Assembly: GCA_963921935.1 (NCBI GenBank)
Contig: OY998175.1
Span: 229,112,122 to 229,176,121 of the forward strand
Length of the DNA: 64,000 bases
Direction of reading: 5' to 3'
From: Galeruca laticollis
Taxonomy: Eukaryota; Arthropoda; Insecta; Coleoptera; Chrysomelidae
In this document: one piece after another, positions 19,836-31,130 of the stretch
Layout: each line of letters opens with the position of its first letter
Numbering within the stretch: position 1 is the stretch's first letter
Made by a program: the position numbers and the translations under genes
The notes under the pieces: model-generated
Told to the model about the DNA's origin: nothing
Seen by the model: only the letters and a program-made list of their open reading frames with translations
Databases searched by the model: none

Positions 19836-21185
19836 TTGGCTGGACCAAGAAGTGACCTAACTTGGATAAAAGGAGAATGTAAGAAATGGTTTGAAGTGAG
19901 GGACTCCTTAGACAACTACATAAAAGTTGTACATTCAGAACTCACGTTCCAATTACATCCAGTAGAATTTGACTGTTTAGATGACAAAATTAGAGAAAGT
20001 GTCAGCACGATGAAGCATAAGAAATTTAAGAAACAAGAACAAAAGCTACAGAAACTTGAACACACACAACATAAAATTCAATACTCTAAACATCATGAAA
20101 TTGTAAGTACCTACATACCAAGACACCTTGCACCACGATTTGAAAACCTTTCAGACACTAATTTTACAGATAGTGAAATCGAATTTTTAAATAAAGGTTT
20201 AAAGTACAGTATACTACCAAAATTTACGAATAATATTAAACAAATTATAGCTACAGAATCAGAAATAGCTTTAAAATCTAATTCAAATGGTTTTCTTTAT
20301 GAGAAATTAAAAATTGCCAATTTAATCAAAAATATTAAACCATCAAAAGTTAAACGTCAAACAAAAAATGACATTACAGTTTTAAATGCAATCAAATAGA
20401 AAGTAGAAGATAATAACCTAACAGTTACAAAATCTGATAAGGGGAACACAACTGTCATATTGACAACTGAAAATGATAATTCAAAAATATATAACTTTAT
20501 AGAATCTAGCGATGTAAAAGTTCTTAAAGCAAACCCAACAAAAAAGTTTTCTAATAATGTAAGGAATATTGTTAATAATTCAAATTATCTTTTAAGTGAT
20601 TACGAAAAGAGGTCTATCATACATAAGAATCCTCATTGTCCGCAATTATATGGAACCGTTAAATTACATAAAGCAACGAAACCAATTAGACCTGTAGTTT
20701 CTTATGTTAATACTCCTAATAATATATTGGCAAACAAGCTTAACAATATACTTAATAGTTACGGATATACATCTCAGTACTCAATTAGAAATTCAATAGA
20801 ACTAATCAAAAAATTAAAAGCAATCAACTTGCAAGATAACTATAAACTTATTGCGTTTGATGTTACTAATATGTTCACTAAAATTCCTCCTAAAGAATGT
20901 CTAATACTTGTAAGAAAATTACTAGAAGATAAAAATATTAATCCAGGAATAATATCAGATATATTTGATGTATGTATTAATCAGAATTATTTCACTTTTG
21001 ACAATAAGATATATATTCAAAATGAAGGTTTACCAATGGGAAGCCCTATATCACCTATTTTAGCAAACATTTTTATGGACAATTTAGAAAGAAAGATCTT
21101 TGAAAGTAATATTTCGAAAAATGTTTTATTTTGGTATAGATATGTAGATGACATATTAGCTTATTTTATGGGCAGTGAACGATAA
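19836..21185 (+). pseudogene. Penelope-like reverse transcriptase
   Basis: One frame with a single TAG at 20397-20399. N-terminal helical region (KKFKKQEQKLQKLEHTQ), then NTTVILTTENDN, PQLYGTVKLHKATKPIRP, FDVTNMFTKIPPKE, EGLPMGSPISPILANIFM and the catalytic YRYVDDILAYF. These are the RT motifs of Penelope-like elements. There is no ATG at the opening of the frame, so the true start is unknown. After the YVDD block the frame is lost at 21185. Confidence 0.85.
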
Positions 21186-22062
21186 TTAGATATATTTTTC
21201 AACCACATTAATAATTTACACCAAAAATTAAATTTACATTAGAAATTGAAGAAAATAGCTCAATCAATTTTCTTGATTTAAAAATTCAAAGAGTTAATAA
21301 TGTAGTTCAATTTGCCGAAAATCAACACACTCTGATGTGACAATTCCATATAGTTCCAATCACCCCATGTCACATAAACTAGCGGCATATAATTCAATGA
21401 TGAGAGCTTTTTCAGTCCCTATGAACAAATATAATTTTGATAGAGAGATTAATACAATTAGACAAATAGCAACATCCAACGGTTATCCATTACATATGAT
21501 AAATAAGCTAATTAATAAGAAAGATGAAAAAGTGGCATTACAACTAATATTTCCTAAACAAACTGATGAAATAAAAACTTATAAAACCATCACATATGCA
21601 GGAAATATTTGTAATAATATTTCAAAGATAATATCTTTAACAACGAATACAACAATTTCTTTTAAAACAGAAAGTAACGTTAGTACAAAATTGTTAAATG
21701 TAAAAACAAAAATACCACCATTAAAGAAATCAGGTATATATAAACTCAAATGTCCAGAATGTAATGCTGTCTATTTGGGTCAGACCTTTAGAAATTTTGA
21801 AATCCGATACAGTGAACACTTACGAGCATACAGATTAAAACAACCAGATAAATCCCACTACGCAAAACATCTACTTGACACCAATCATTCATTGACACCT
21901 AACACAGAACTAGAAGTGCTGCATATTTGTGAAAAGAAACAAGAACTGGATTTCCTTGAAGAATTGGAAATTAGAAGACATTTAAGAAACCCACAATATG
22001 AAGTCGCCAATGAACAGATAAATCTAGGGAGTTCTCCACTATTAAACTGTCTTCTTAAGTGA
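21186..22062 (+). pseudogene. Penelope-like thumb and GIY-YIG endonuclease
   Basis: The first 150 bases are shifted and read as INFLDLKIQR-type sequence. From 21337 a frame of 241 codons shows HSDVTIPYSSNHP-like and HKLAAYNSMM before the nuclease. The GIY-YIG domain begins at SGIYKLKCPECNAVYLGQT, with RNFEIRYSEHL and KSHYAKHLLDTNHS (catalytic-type Arg, His) following. The nuclease nicks target DNA for priming. It ends NLGSSPLLN. Confidence 0.85.
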
Positions 22063-22164
22063 TAATTGTAAAGATCAGCAGATATAGTTTTCCTGGTTTT
22101 CTATATCATTGCACAGTTATACTGATCTTAATTGGAAAAATGATATCCAGGATATCACCATAGG

Positions 22165-23015
22165 GACCGAGAAAGATGACGTTTATGCCATCTGCCGTGA
22201 AAAAACACAAACAATGTGATGTAAACACTATTAGTAGTATTAGTAGTTTTGTATAATCAGCGTTTTTAAATGTTCATTTTTTAAAACTGATATTAAATTT
22301 TTGTGATGTCGTCATCAAAAGTATCTTTCTGTATTCATGGCTGTTCAAATATGCTGTATAAAAATACTACGCAGTTGAAATTTTATAGTTTCCCCGAAAA
22401 TTCATTGAACACTGCGTGGATAACCTTAAAACGTCAAAAATGGATAAATGCAGTAAAAATCCATATGTAATTAAAATGTTACAAATTAAAACATTTTGTG
22501 TATAATCAGTATGATACTACAATTGGCAGCTATTAGAAATGTTCTAATTTTTTTACATAAATAAAAGATTATTATCGAGAGAATAAAATGTTGGTTTCTG
22601 TACGATTTCATTGATTATATAAAATAAAAAACTAGTTATGTGTTTGCTGACTTTAATATTATATAATAAGTTCAAATAATTAAATAATTTTAAGGGGAAG
22701 AAAGTAAACATTTGTACAAAACAAATCACTTCAAGTTTTTCAATTACCTTTCAGAAAACATCGGGGGGATTGGGAACCAAATAAAAATACTAGAATTTGC
22801 AGTGCTCATTTTGTCAATAATCAAAAATCAGATAATCCCCTACACCCATCTTACATACCAACAATTTTTCCTGGCAAAGAAAATAAAAAGATCTATTCAT
22901 TTTTTGCATTTTGTAGGTTGTTCATTATACTGTTTACATCACAATGTTTTTCTTATTTAACACCAGGGCACTCTACTTTCGACAGAAGTGCTGCCTCTAT
23001 AGTTCGGTCTCGATC
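22165..23015 (+). mobile_element. Small P-like DNA transposon encoding only a THAP domain
   Basis: An 851-bp insertion in the Penelope tail. Ends: GACCGAGA at left and its near-complement TCTCGATC at right (7 of 8). Flanks ACCATAGG and CCTATAGG are an imperfect 8-bp duplication. Near-perfect 18-bp subterminal inverted repeats (AACAATGTGATGTAAACA at 22211-22228 and its complement at 22931-22948) resemble the arrangement in P elements. Inside are two exons for a THAP domain and no transposase. Confidence 0.65.
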
Positions 23016-23022
23016 CCTATAG
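22306..23022 (+). CDS. THAP zinc-finger protein, two exons
   Basis: Exon 1 from ATG 22306 to 22466, intron 22467-22754 (GT...CAG, 288 bases), exon 2 from 22755 to the TAG at 23020. The join keeps phase. The product has the C2CH series of a THAP domain: FCIHGC, FYSFPEN, WITLKRQKW in exon 1, then DWEPNKNTRICSAHF and PTIFP in exon 2. THAP domains bind specific DNA, in P elements the transposon's own ends. No catalytic domain follows. The frame runs to the transposon end and stops just outside it. A GTAGGT at about 22911 could be another donor. Confidence 0.6.
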
Positions 23023-23172
23023 GGCTAATAATATCTAAGCTTCAATATTTGTAATATCACATGCTCTTCTTTTTTTTATTGACATATATTAAGTCAATCA
23101 CAAGATAGGTCACTTCTTGGTCAAGCCAAAAATAACTACTAAACATCAGGTAGACATCAAATGAAATGTAAC

Positions 23173-23228
23173 TTCTGTTATTCTGACGATGATATTGATT
23201 TATCGAAACAATTGTCAATTTTTTAGAA
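23173..23228 (+). ncRNA. Hammerhead-like ribozyme, right end of Penelope-like element
   Basis: Same layout as the left copy: CTGACGA at 23183-23189, helix II GATA/TATC, GAA, ACAATTGTC, helix I closed by TTCT and AGAA. It is on the coding strand, so element transcripts would contain it. The extra U after the core is present here too. Confidence 0.6.
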
Positions 23229-23345
23229 TTTTCAATAATTTTAATTATATTGTGGAATTAGCTAGAAACAGTGAGTTTCATTTAAAACACTAATATGAGT
23301 AGATTTCACGAAGTAAGGGTCGAGACAGTTAATTTCATTATATAT

Positions 23346-24109
23346 TAAATGTTTTTTGAAAGACAATTATCTTTTTATCGCCGAAAATTTATCGAGCCAC
23401 TGGGACATCATGATTTGGTTCCGACAAACTTTTATTACAAAAATATCGATATGGGATATAAAAATTCATCTAAATAAAATTTTGAACGTCAATACAAAGC
23501 TCGTGGATATCGCCATAAATTTTTCGTGACTTGTTTTAGTATTTATGATGTGGTGGATTTAATATTTTCATTATTGTGGCCTCATTTCAGTTATATTCAA
23601 TGCGATATATTTTCTTCGAGATTATAATACGCGATAAAAATGAGCGTGGCAGAATTTATCAGATGATTTTCAGACTAAAACGTTTTTTTGGGGTTATTAA
23701 ATTCACAGTCTATGATATGTTTGAGGGACATAACAAAAACATGACCTCGTTTAATATTTTTATAAAAGCCGAACGTATAAACTGATTTATTGAGTGGAAA
23801 AAATATTATATAAGAGAAGACGTACTTTGGATGCCAAATTTTTACTCCATTTGATTTATATACAATATAGATGTATACAGGGTGGTCCGTAAATGGTACA
23901 CAGTGAAATGGAAGATTTTTGGTTTCTAAATATTACAATCTGACGTCACTTGCTTTAACGAAATATCGATAATAAAATGTAAAAAATGTTTTTTACAGTG
24001 AATTAGAAGATAGAAAATCTGATGATAGATGGTTTTAAGGCATGAGAAATCATGGTATTGTTACGAGAAAACAATAAGTTAAAGAGAAATATGGCAGGTT
24101 TTAGAACAC
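23346..24109. other. No recognisable gene
   Basis: A 69-codon frame at 23576-23785 matches nothing I know. The sequence near 23878 (ACAGGGTGGTCCGTAAATGG) looks like the edge of a common insect repeat. Otherwise AT-rich and unremarkable. Confidence 0.4.
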
Positions 24110-24850
24110 AACAGACGCCAATAGAATAAAAGAAGATTGAACATATAAAACGCTGAAAGCCAGAAATAAACGCCAAAATATAAGATATTGGCAGTTATGC
24201 CAAGGTTCAAACGTTCGACTGAAAGACGTCGTGGACCAATTATTTAAAACAGTTTGAAGCAGCCGCTAAAGTGAATAACTGGTTCGATAAAGAGAAGGAA
24301 GTGAACTTAACCATCGTACTTCGGGGAGATGCTTTAGATGTATTTCAGACGGTACCGCTTGATGAAACGGATGACTTTGAGTAGCTGAAGAAGAGGTTAG
24401 ACATGCAAAATGGTCGTAAACATCTAGAACATTTGTATTCATTCCAGCTGAAGAAACAAAGGCAGAAACGTGATGAAATCAATCAAGAGTATAAAGTGGA
24501 TATTTCCCAACTAGATAGTTTTGCTTATCCATCAGCACCAGAGAATGTCTGGGCAGCCAGGCCTTTATTGAAGACTTACGTAACCCCGATATGCAGAGGA
24601 CGCTTCGTTTAGCCCATCCTAAAACATTGGTAGATGCATTAACTGCTGCTATTGAATATTAAGCAGCCACGAAGGCTTCGGTATATAACAAAGTTAGGAG
24701 CATCCAAGAAGAAGGTAACAAAGACAGATTTGACCAGATCGTCAACTTGATAAAGAGTATGGTAGATAAAAAGCCGAAAAAGGTCATATTATGGTGGGCT
24801 AGGGCATGTACGCAGTTAACGTAAGCACCCTAGGACTCCTGCAAATCAAG
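24110..24850 (+). pseudogene. gypsy D gag, decayed
   Basis: Matches the gag of B and C with many stops: TSWTNYLKQFEAAAKV-like, LDETDDFE, LKKRLDMQNG, QEYKVDISQLDSFAYPSA. The zinc knuckle is destroyed (KPKKVILWWARAC-like). It diverges from B and C around 24860, the point where those copies are deleted. Confidence 0.7.
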
Positions 24851-24879
24851 TACTCCAGTAACAGGGAAACTATAACGGG

Positions 24880-25370
24880 TTAGGAGGCAGTACCGACTCT
24901 CATACTGATAGCCTCTCTCAGATGTAACGAGAGTGTATATGTGGATGGCGATGTAAATGGCAAGAAATATACTCTGCTGATAGACACTGGAACCATTATA
25001 CGGCCAGAGATAATGAACTCCAAGAAGAAGCTACCACCAACGAGACTGCGACTGCCTAGTGTGTCAACCTTCACGAAGAAACACAAATCCAATTGGGAAT
25101 TGGTGCGGAAAAGTCCACGCATACAATAATCGTAATTGGCATCAACACGTGATTCTGGTAATTGACGTAATGAATCTACATGGTTTCCAGTTGGACTTTG
25201 AAAACAGAACCATTAAAGTACTTTCCGAAGAGGTATTCCTTCATCCATATAAGGGCAGCACGGTGTTAGCAGCTGTACAGGAAGATACCGTTCTACCTGC
25301 ACGAAGCGAAACCATGATAGTAGCGTGGCAAAGGGAATTATGGAGGAAGGTACACCAGTTATAATAGAGC
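24880..25370 (+). pseudogene. gypsy D protease region
   Basis: YVDGDVNGKKYTLLIDTGT carries the DTG active-site motif of retropepsins. A shifted frame downstream reads HGFQLDFENRTIKVLSEEVF and VLAAVQEDTVLPARSETM. Retropepsins cut the gag-pol polyprotein. This region is absent from B and C. Sequence 25371-25629 is too decayed to place. Confidence 0.65.
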
Positions 25371-25629
25371 CATAGAACCACGACGAAGAGGTTGGCAGAT
25401 GAGTACTAATCGAAAAAGGAATGGTTACGTCGGCGAAGGAGATCGCAGTACGTGTGATAATCGTGAACGATTACCCAATTACCATCAAGAAGGAAACCAG
25501 GATTATATCCTACGTACCAGTGACGTCTATAGTTTTTGAAACAACGACAACTGACAATCCAATGCCAGATTCGAACAGATGTTATCAGTAGCTGGTCAAT
25601 CCTTGAATTGAGCTGCGAAAAAAATTTTG

Positions 25630-26037
25630 CTGTATCGAGCCTTATTTGTACCAAAAGGAGGGAAGACTGGTAGAGCATTAGAAGTCAAACACGAAATCGA
25701 TACTGGTGATGCTAAGCCAATTAGACAATCAGCTCGAAGACTACTACGAGCAAAGAGAGATTAAGATGAAAAAATAATTCGAGAGATGGAAAAAGAGAAA
25801 GTGCGTGTCTCCAGTTATCTTGGATGACTTGCCTGGTCTATTTGGACGACATTGTAGTACTGGGAAAGACATTTGACGAACACCTGAAGAATTTGGAAGA
25901 TATGTTCAAACTACTTCAAGCTGCCTAGCTCATCTTACACCCGAAGAAATGTCAGCTATTCCAAAACCGAGTCAACTATCTGGATCATATAGTGAGCTAT
26001 GAAGGAATGGTGATAGATCCAGAGCAAATTGCTTCCA
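25630..26037 (+). pseudogene. gypsy D reverse transcriptase, internally deleted
   Basis: EVKHEIDTGDAKPIRQSA (RT start) is followed after about 90 bases by LVYLDDIVVLGKTFDEHL, holding the YLDD catalytic box, then HPKKCQLFQNRVNYL. The palm between them is deleted. The coding match ends at IDPEQIASIQ. Confidence 0.75.
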
Positions 26038-26610
26038 TTCAGCATTGTGTTGTATGGATGTTGTATAGGTAAACATGGCATGATCGCCATCTGGTTTATA
26101 GTTGTTGTGAATTGATAACGGCTATACGTTGTAAATGATTCCATAAATTAATGCAAATGTGGACTTACCCCAATCTGGACCAGAGGGTGGAAATAAACCA
26201 TCTCATCAAATACCACTGAGTTTTATTTACAATAGATAACACTTAATTATAATAAATACATGGCCTGTATATTACTATGGACGGTCAATTACAATCGTAT
26301 AAACAATATACATTATGATCGATTCGTTTACACTAAACAGAAGAGATACCAATACTTCCATTTTATAGTAAATAATAATTGTGTATTGTTTTGATACGTT
26401 CTACAATTAGTTGAATTTTAATCGTAACAAATGTGTTTTTGTTTATGAATCTATTTATAAAATTTAAACATTTTTCGAGGTGTATCAACACTGCCTATGT
26501 CTGGGTTCTTATTAGTTCGTAAGATTCATTTCTGACCATCGAGGTTAATAACCATCACAGCAACCAACCGACAAACATCACATTAGGAGTTTCCTTGGAC
26601 TTTGTACATA
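26038..26610. other. Unclassified insert between RT and RNase H of gypsy D
   Basis: AT-rich non-coding sequence replaces the expected RT thumb. It is also present in the second copy of the 1.2-kb repeat (32829-33400). I see no terminal repeats that would name it. Confidence 0.4.
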
Positions 26611-26740
26611 CTATTGAAGCTTTATCAAAAAGTTTGGACATATTGCCAAGGCACTTACTCGACTCACAGAAGAAACAAGTGCTTTCCATTTTGATGAAGA
26701 CTGTCAAACGGCTTTTGAAACCTCGAAGAGGCATTTATGG
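26611..26740 (+). pseudogene. gypsy D RT-RNase H connection
   Basis: Reads FIKKFGHIAKALTRLTEE and HFDEDCQTAFETSKRHL, matching bases 1-120 of the window. The RNase H continues at 35207 after the insertions. Confidence 0.75.
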
Positions 26741-26773
26741 TTCAAATTGAAATTGCTGAATACACTTGTAAAA

Positions 26774-27085
26774 TTACAAAAATGAAGGAACCACGTTGAA
26801 ATTAGTTTATAATTAATAAATCTGCAAAGCGCTTTCGACTTCCTTCATCATCAGTGCTTCAAGTCATGTTACAAAATTAATACTACATCACAAATTTCTC
26901 TACACAAATATATTTATTTTATTTTATTTGTGTAGAGATGTTTGTGATGTAATTTTAATTTTATAACATGATTAACTTTATTGTAATACCTGACTTACAG
27001 CACTGATGATGACGGAAGTCGAAAGCGCTTTTGCAGATTTATTAATTATACACTAAATACAACGTGGTTCCTTCATTTTTGTAAT
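26774..27085. repeat. Foldback element with arms of about 150 bp
   Basis: The left arm (ATTACAAAAATGAAGGAACC, then AATAAATCTGCAAAGCGC) is the reverse complement of the right arm (GCGCTTTTGCAGATTTATT, GGTTCCTTCATTTTTGTAAT). A second copy lies at 33565-33876 within the duplicated segment. No coding capacity. Confidence 0.8.
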
Positions 27086-27299
27086 TAATAGTTCAGTTCC
27101 AAAATAGTAGGCACCAAATTCTCATTTTGATGGCAAATAATAGTTGCATCCACCACTAGGGTTATTAGCAACATAACATAACAGTAACATGAAATAACAT
27201 TTAGGCTGGTAACGTCACTATAACATACAATAATATTTGAATAGCATCATATCAAAGATAGGAATCAGTAATAAGCAACATGGTAACGAGCTTAGTAAT

Positions 27300-28781
27300 T
27301 TAAATTTTGTTGACTAAACCTATTTCAGAGAGGAATCCGATTGTGTTTTCAAAATTACAGTACACACCAAGAGTTGATTTTAAATCTGCACTTATACTGT
27401 ACGTCCGGCGTTGTTCCGCGAATCTCGGACACTCGACCATGAAATGTTTAACTGACATTGGCACCTGACACATATCACAGATTTTGTCTTCTTCTCCTTT
27501 CAGCAAGTGTTCATGGGTATACTTTGTATATCCAGTGCGCAAACGGGTGATTATTATTTGGTGTCTTCTTTGGCTAGGGATGTTTCTCCATGGTTTGATA
27601 TCATCTTTAATTTCTTTAAGTTTCATTCCAGATTCTGCCCAGACAGATGACCAGTAGTTAGAGACCACATATTTCATATATTTTTTCAGATCAGTATACG
27701 GTACTCCCTCTTGCTTTTGAAAGATTGGTTCATTCATGGTTTCACGTGCAATTTTATCAACCCGCTCATTGCCAGAGATCCCAACATGTGACGGGACCCA
27801 CATGAAGACCAATCGTCTGGATTTTTCACTAATTGTGTGAACATATTCAAAGATGAGTCTTGTCAGGGGATGATCTAAATAAATAAGTTGTATACCTTGT
27901 AACGAGCTTAACGAATCTGTAAGAATTAAAGTATTGTGGATATCTTCATGAGCAGCGTATTTGATTGCTTGAAGGATTGCAAAAAGTTCACCACTATAAA
28001 TGCTGCATTGTGGAGGTAGTTTGAATCCACTGGATGTATTCGGGCTTAAAAAAGCTGATGCTACTCCTTGGTTTGACTTGGAAGCGTCTGTGTAGATGTG
28101 AGTATAATCACAATATTCATTTATTGATGAGAGGAAATGATTGTGAAGCAGACTAGGAATAATTTCAGATTTGTTGAATTTGGAGAGGTATAGGTTGCAT
28201 GGTGGCAAGGCAATAAGCCAAGGTGGCGTGTCTGAGTTGTTGTTGGGAAGGGTAACTGGGAAAGTCACATTCAATTCGGAACTGAACTTGTTGATCCTCT
28301 GATAGAAAGGGTATGTTAGTCTTCATCGGTTTTCATACATATCGCGAAAACGGTTTGAAAAGGTGTTACGATATACTGGATGCTGACTATCAGTAGGGAC
28401 TAAAGATGCATACGCTAAGCTCAGCTGCTGTCGTCGCAGCTGCAATGATGGCTCCCCAACTTCACTGTAGAGACTCTCAGCGGGCGTTGTCCTGTATGCT
28501 CCAAGGGCCAGCCGTATTGCTGTATTGTGTACCGTGTTAACAATTTTCAGAACTGATTTACTTACTGAGGCATATATTATAGAGCCATAATCGATTTTGG
28601 ATCTTACTAGAGCTCGATAGAGAAGTAAGAGCGTTTGTCTGTCGGAACCCCAATTTTGGTTTGACAGAATTCTCAGTAGATTGATGCCGCTCTGACATGA
28701 TGTTCTGAGATGGTTAAGATGGGCATTCCAGTTTAACTTTCTGTCGAAAATCATTCCTAGGTAACGCATCTGTTCCACCAC
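27300..28781 (-). pseudogene. I-like ORF2: RT thumb, RNase H, C-terminus
   Basis: Two pieces in one frame separated by a stop at about 28320. RT thumb: MRYLGMIFDRKLNWNAHL, LVRSKIDYGSIIYAS. RNase H: IYTDASKSNQGVASAF, SGELFAILQAIKYA, LTDSLSSLQGIQLI, MWVPSHVGISGNERVDKIA. C-terminus: RRHQIIITRLRTGYT and CDMCQVPMSVKHFMVEC, a zinc-type motif. It ends IGLVNKI. RNase H removes the RNA template after copying. Confidence 0.85.
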
Positions 28782-30509
28782 TTGGATATTTCGGCCACAT
28801 AGTTTCAGATAGGCAGTGCTAGATCTCTTTTTTTAGTAAAAAACATGCACTTAGTTTTTTCTGGGCACATTTTGAAACCAGTGCATTTCAGCCAACTCTC
28901 AATCGAAATCACTGCCTCCTACAAGTTATTTTGGATTGTGGTAAGATTTTTTCCTCGCGAGTATACCACAAGATCGTCAGCATAAAGGCTAGCTTCTACA
29001 GGTTGTTTGATATTCTTCACAGCTTCATTTATCGCAATTAGAAAGAGGGTGACGCTCAAAAACCGAACCTTGAGGGGTACCATTCTGTTGCACTCTTTTC
29101 CCGGAAAGTGTTCCATTAACTTTAACTCTGAAGAATCTTTCTCCCACGAAGTTTTCAGCAAATTTTAGAAGATTGCCATTTATACCCCAGGAGCTCAGCT
29201 TTCTAAGAATGTTATATCTCCAGGTCATGTCATAAGCTTTACTAATATCGAAGAAGATTGCTATGGTGTTTTGTTTGTTAGCATACCCTTCGTGAATATA
29301 TGATTCTAAGTTAATTAGATTGTCTGATGTTGATTTACATTTCCTAAAACCACTTTGTTTTGGTGTGAGCAGGTGGTTTTTCTCCAGGAACCAAGTGAGT
29401 CGATTGTTAACAGTTTTTTCCATCAGCTTGCACATTGTACAAGTTAAGGATATTGGTCTGTATGATTGAGGATCTGTCTTTGGTTTACCATGTTTTATTA
29501 ACGGAACTATGGTTGCCTCTGACCACTTCTCATGAAAGACCCCTTCTGTCCATATCTTATTAAATATTTTCAGGAGAATATGCTTAGCTGTATCTGACAA
29601 GTTTTGTAGGAAAATGAACGGGATATCATCAGGTCCTGGGCTGGAGTTTTTGAAAGAAACCAGAGCTTCGAGGAATTCTTCATAGGATATAGGTACATTC
29701 AAAGGGTTCATTTCATCTTGGGAAACATCAATCCCTTCAGATTCTTCATTATTTTTGTGGTTCAGAAATTCGGGTGTGTAGTTTGCACTGTTAGAATTCT
29801 TTTCATAGATGTCTGAGAAAATTTGAGAAATTTCGGTACAACTGGAAGTTGATTTTCCCTGATATTCAATCCGTGAGATTCCATGGTCTGTTTTATTACA
29901 TTTAATACGTTCCACGTTGTCCCAGATCGTACTTAGTGGTGTTGAACTGCTAATGGATGATACATATCTTGCCCATGATTCTTTTCTACTTTTTTTCATG
30001 ATCCATCGAGCTTTTGCCCTCAGACTCTTAAAAGTTATCAGGTTTCCTGGTGTGTGGTGCCTTTTTAGTCTATTGAAAGCGTGTTTAGAGGATTTTATTG
30101 CCTGGTCGCATTCTTGATTCCACCAAGGAACGGGAGTGTGGTTGTTCAGTTGCTTTGTCTTTCCTATTGCTAGTTGGGCTGCATCCGTTATGATTTTGGT
30201 AATATCATCAACACATTCATCGATACTATCTCGCATGTGGAAGTGACTAACCTTGGTTTCTATAATATTTGCAAAAAGATTCCAGTCAGCTCTTTTTAGT
30301 TTCCATTTTTTTGTCACAATAGGTTCTTCTACAACATGCTGTGAACTTGTGAGTAAGATGGGAAAGTGGTCACTGCCATATAGATAGGGAAAGATGGTAA
30401 AATTGAATTGAGTGTGGAGTGAGAGGTCGCTAATGCTGAGATCTATAACACTGGAGTTTCCTGAAAACGAGTTGAAACGAGTTTTTTCTCCGTTGTTAAG
30501 TAACGTCAT
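28782..30509 (-). pseudogene. I-like ORF2: reverse transcriptase
   Basis: Open from 30509 to 29025: SSPGPDDIPFIFLQNL, YRPISLTCTMCKLMEK, PKQSGFRKCKSTSDNL, IFFDISKAYDMTWR, GTPQGSV. A frameshift after PQGSV puts the catalytic SLYADDLVVYSR (about 28965-29000) in the neighbouring frame, and further shifts follow to 28782. Otherwise the domain is well kept. Confidence 0.85.
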
Positions 30510-30960
30510 ATTGTTATCATCGATAACATGTTCTAATATACGACCTCTTGTATGTGTGGAGTCGCATCCCCATAGGGTGTTATGGCAATTGAAGTCTCCT
30601 AATAATAATCTCGGTTTGGGTATTTACTGAAAGAGATCATTCAGCTCCTCGTATGTCACGATTTGGTGGAATGTAGATATTACAAATATTTATCTCTTTA
30701 GGGTCCAAAATTTTAATGGCAACTGCTTCAAGGTGGTTTGTTATAGGGATTTCGATTGCACCGTAAGTTTGGTGTATGTAAGTAGCGACGCCACCGCTTG
30801 ATATGTTTTGATCTGGTCTGTTTTTATGGAAACAAAGATAGTTCCTCAGATTTTGTGAGTAGTCTTGTTTAAAATGGGTCTCCTGTAAACATATGATCGA
30901 GGGTTTGTTTTCGGAGATAATCAGTTTTAGCATTTCTTGTTGTGTGAAGAACCCATTAAG
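30510..30960 (-). pseudogene. I-like ORF2: endonuclease
   Basis: First half open at 30933-30637: PSIICLQETHFKQD (catalytic Glu), ISSGGVATYIHQTYG, INICNIYIPPNRD. After a frameshift near 30640 the rest reads LLLGDFNCHNTLWGC and is in frame with the RT. The GSDHFPI block (SDH motif) lies at the start of the RT frame near 30380. Confidence 0.8.
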
Positions 30961-31130
30961 GTTCCATTGAATGATGGATAGTTCGAAAGTTGATATTATT
31001 AATGTGTTTCTTGTGACGATGCGTCTCTTTCAGAATCTGAAGTTAGCGATACTTCTGCTAGCAACTGTTTCGATAATTTTTTCTTAATTTTGGTACACCT
31101 ACTTTTGATACATCTGTCTTTAAAATATGG

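Larger units (their letters stand above)
19656..23345 (+). mobile_element. Penelope-like element with inverted terminal ribozyme blocks
   Basis: Coding part (RT then GIY-YIG) at about 19836-22062 on the + strand. The left end (19656-19850) is an inverted copy of the right end (23085-23300). Each carries the hammerhead-like block in opposite orientation. A P-like transposon (22165-23015) splits the 3' tail. RT of this kind is related to telomerase. One in-frame stop and small frameshifts break the protein. Confidence 0.85.
25913..27124 (+). repeat. 1.2-kb direct repeat, copy 1 (left of I-like element)
   Basis: Begins ACTTCAAGCTGCC inside gypsy RT and ends CCAAATTCTCA. It is nearly identical (a handful of differences seen) to 32704-33916. 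The two copies lie exactly at the two ends of the I-like element, as a target-site duplication would, though far longer than usual. Confidence 0.85.

Noticed and set aside
22306..23022. A host THAP gene
   Set aside because: Terminal and subterminal inverted repeats and flanking duplications bound it, and the frame ends at the transposon edge. A transposon origin fits better.
23576..23785. 69-codon frame near the Penelope tail
   Set aside because: No motif, no homology I can recall, and AT-rich composition makes such a frame likely by chance.
23876..23900. Mariner-type ends (ACAGGGTG words at 23878, 35070 and 63007)
   Set aside because: Only single short matches. No paired inverted end or TA duplication could be found for any of them.
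25956..26144. 62-codon minus-strand frame, identical at 32747-32935
   Set aside because: It is antisense to gypsy RT plus spacer. The identity comes from the 1.2-kb duplication, not from coding selection.
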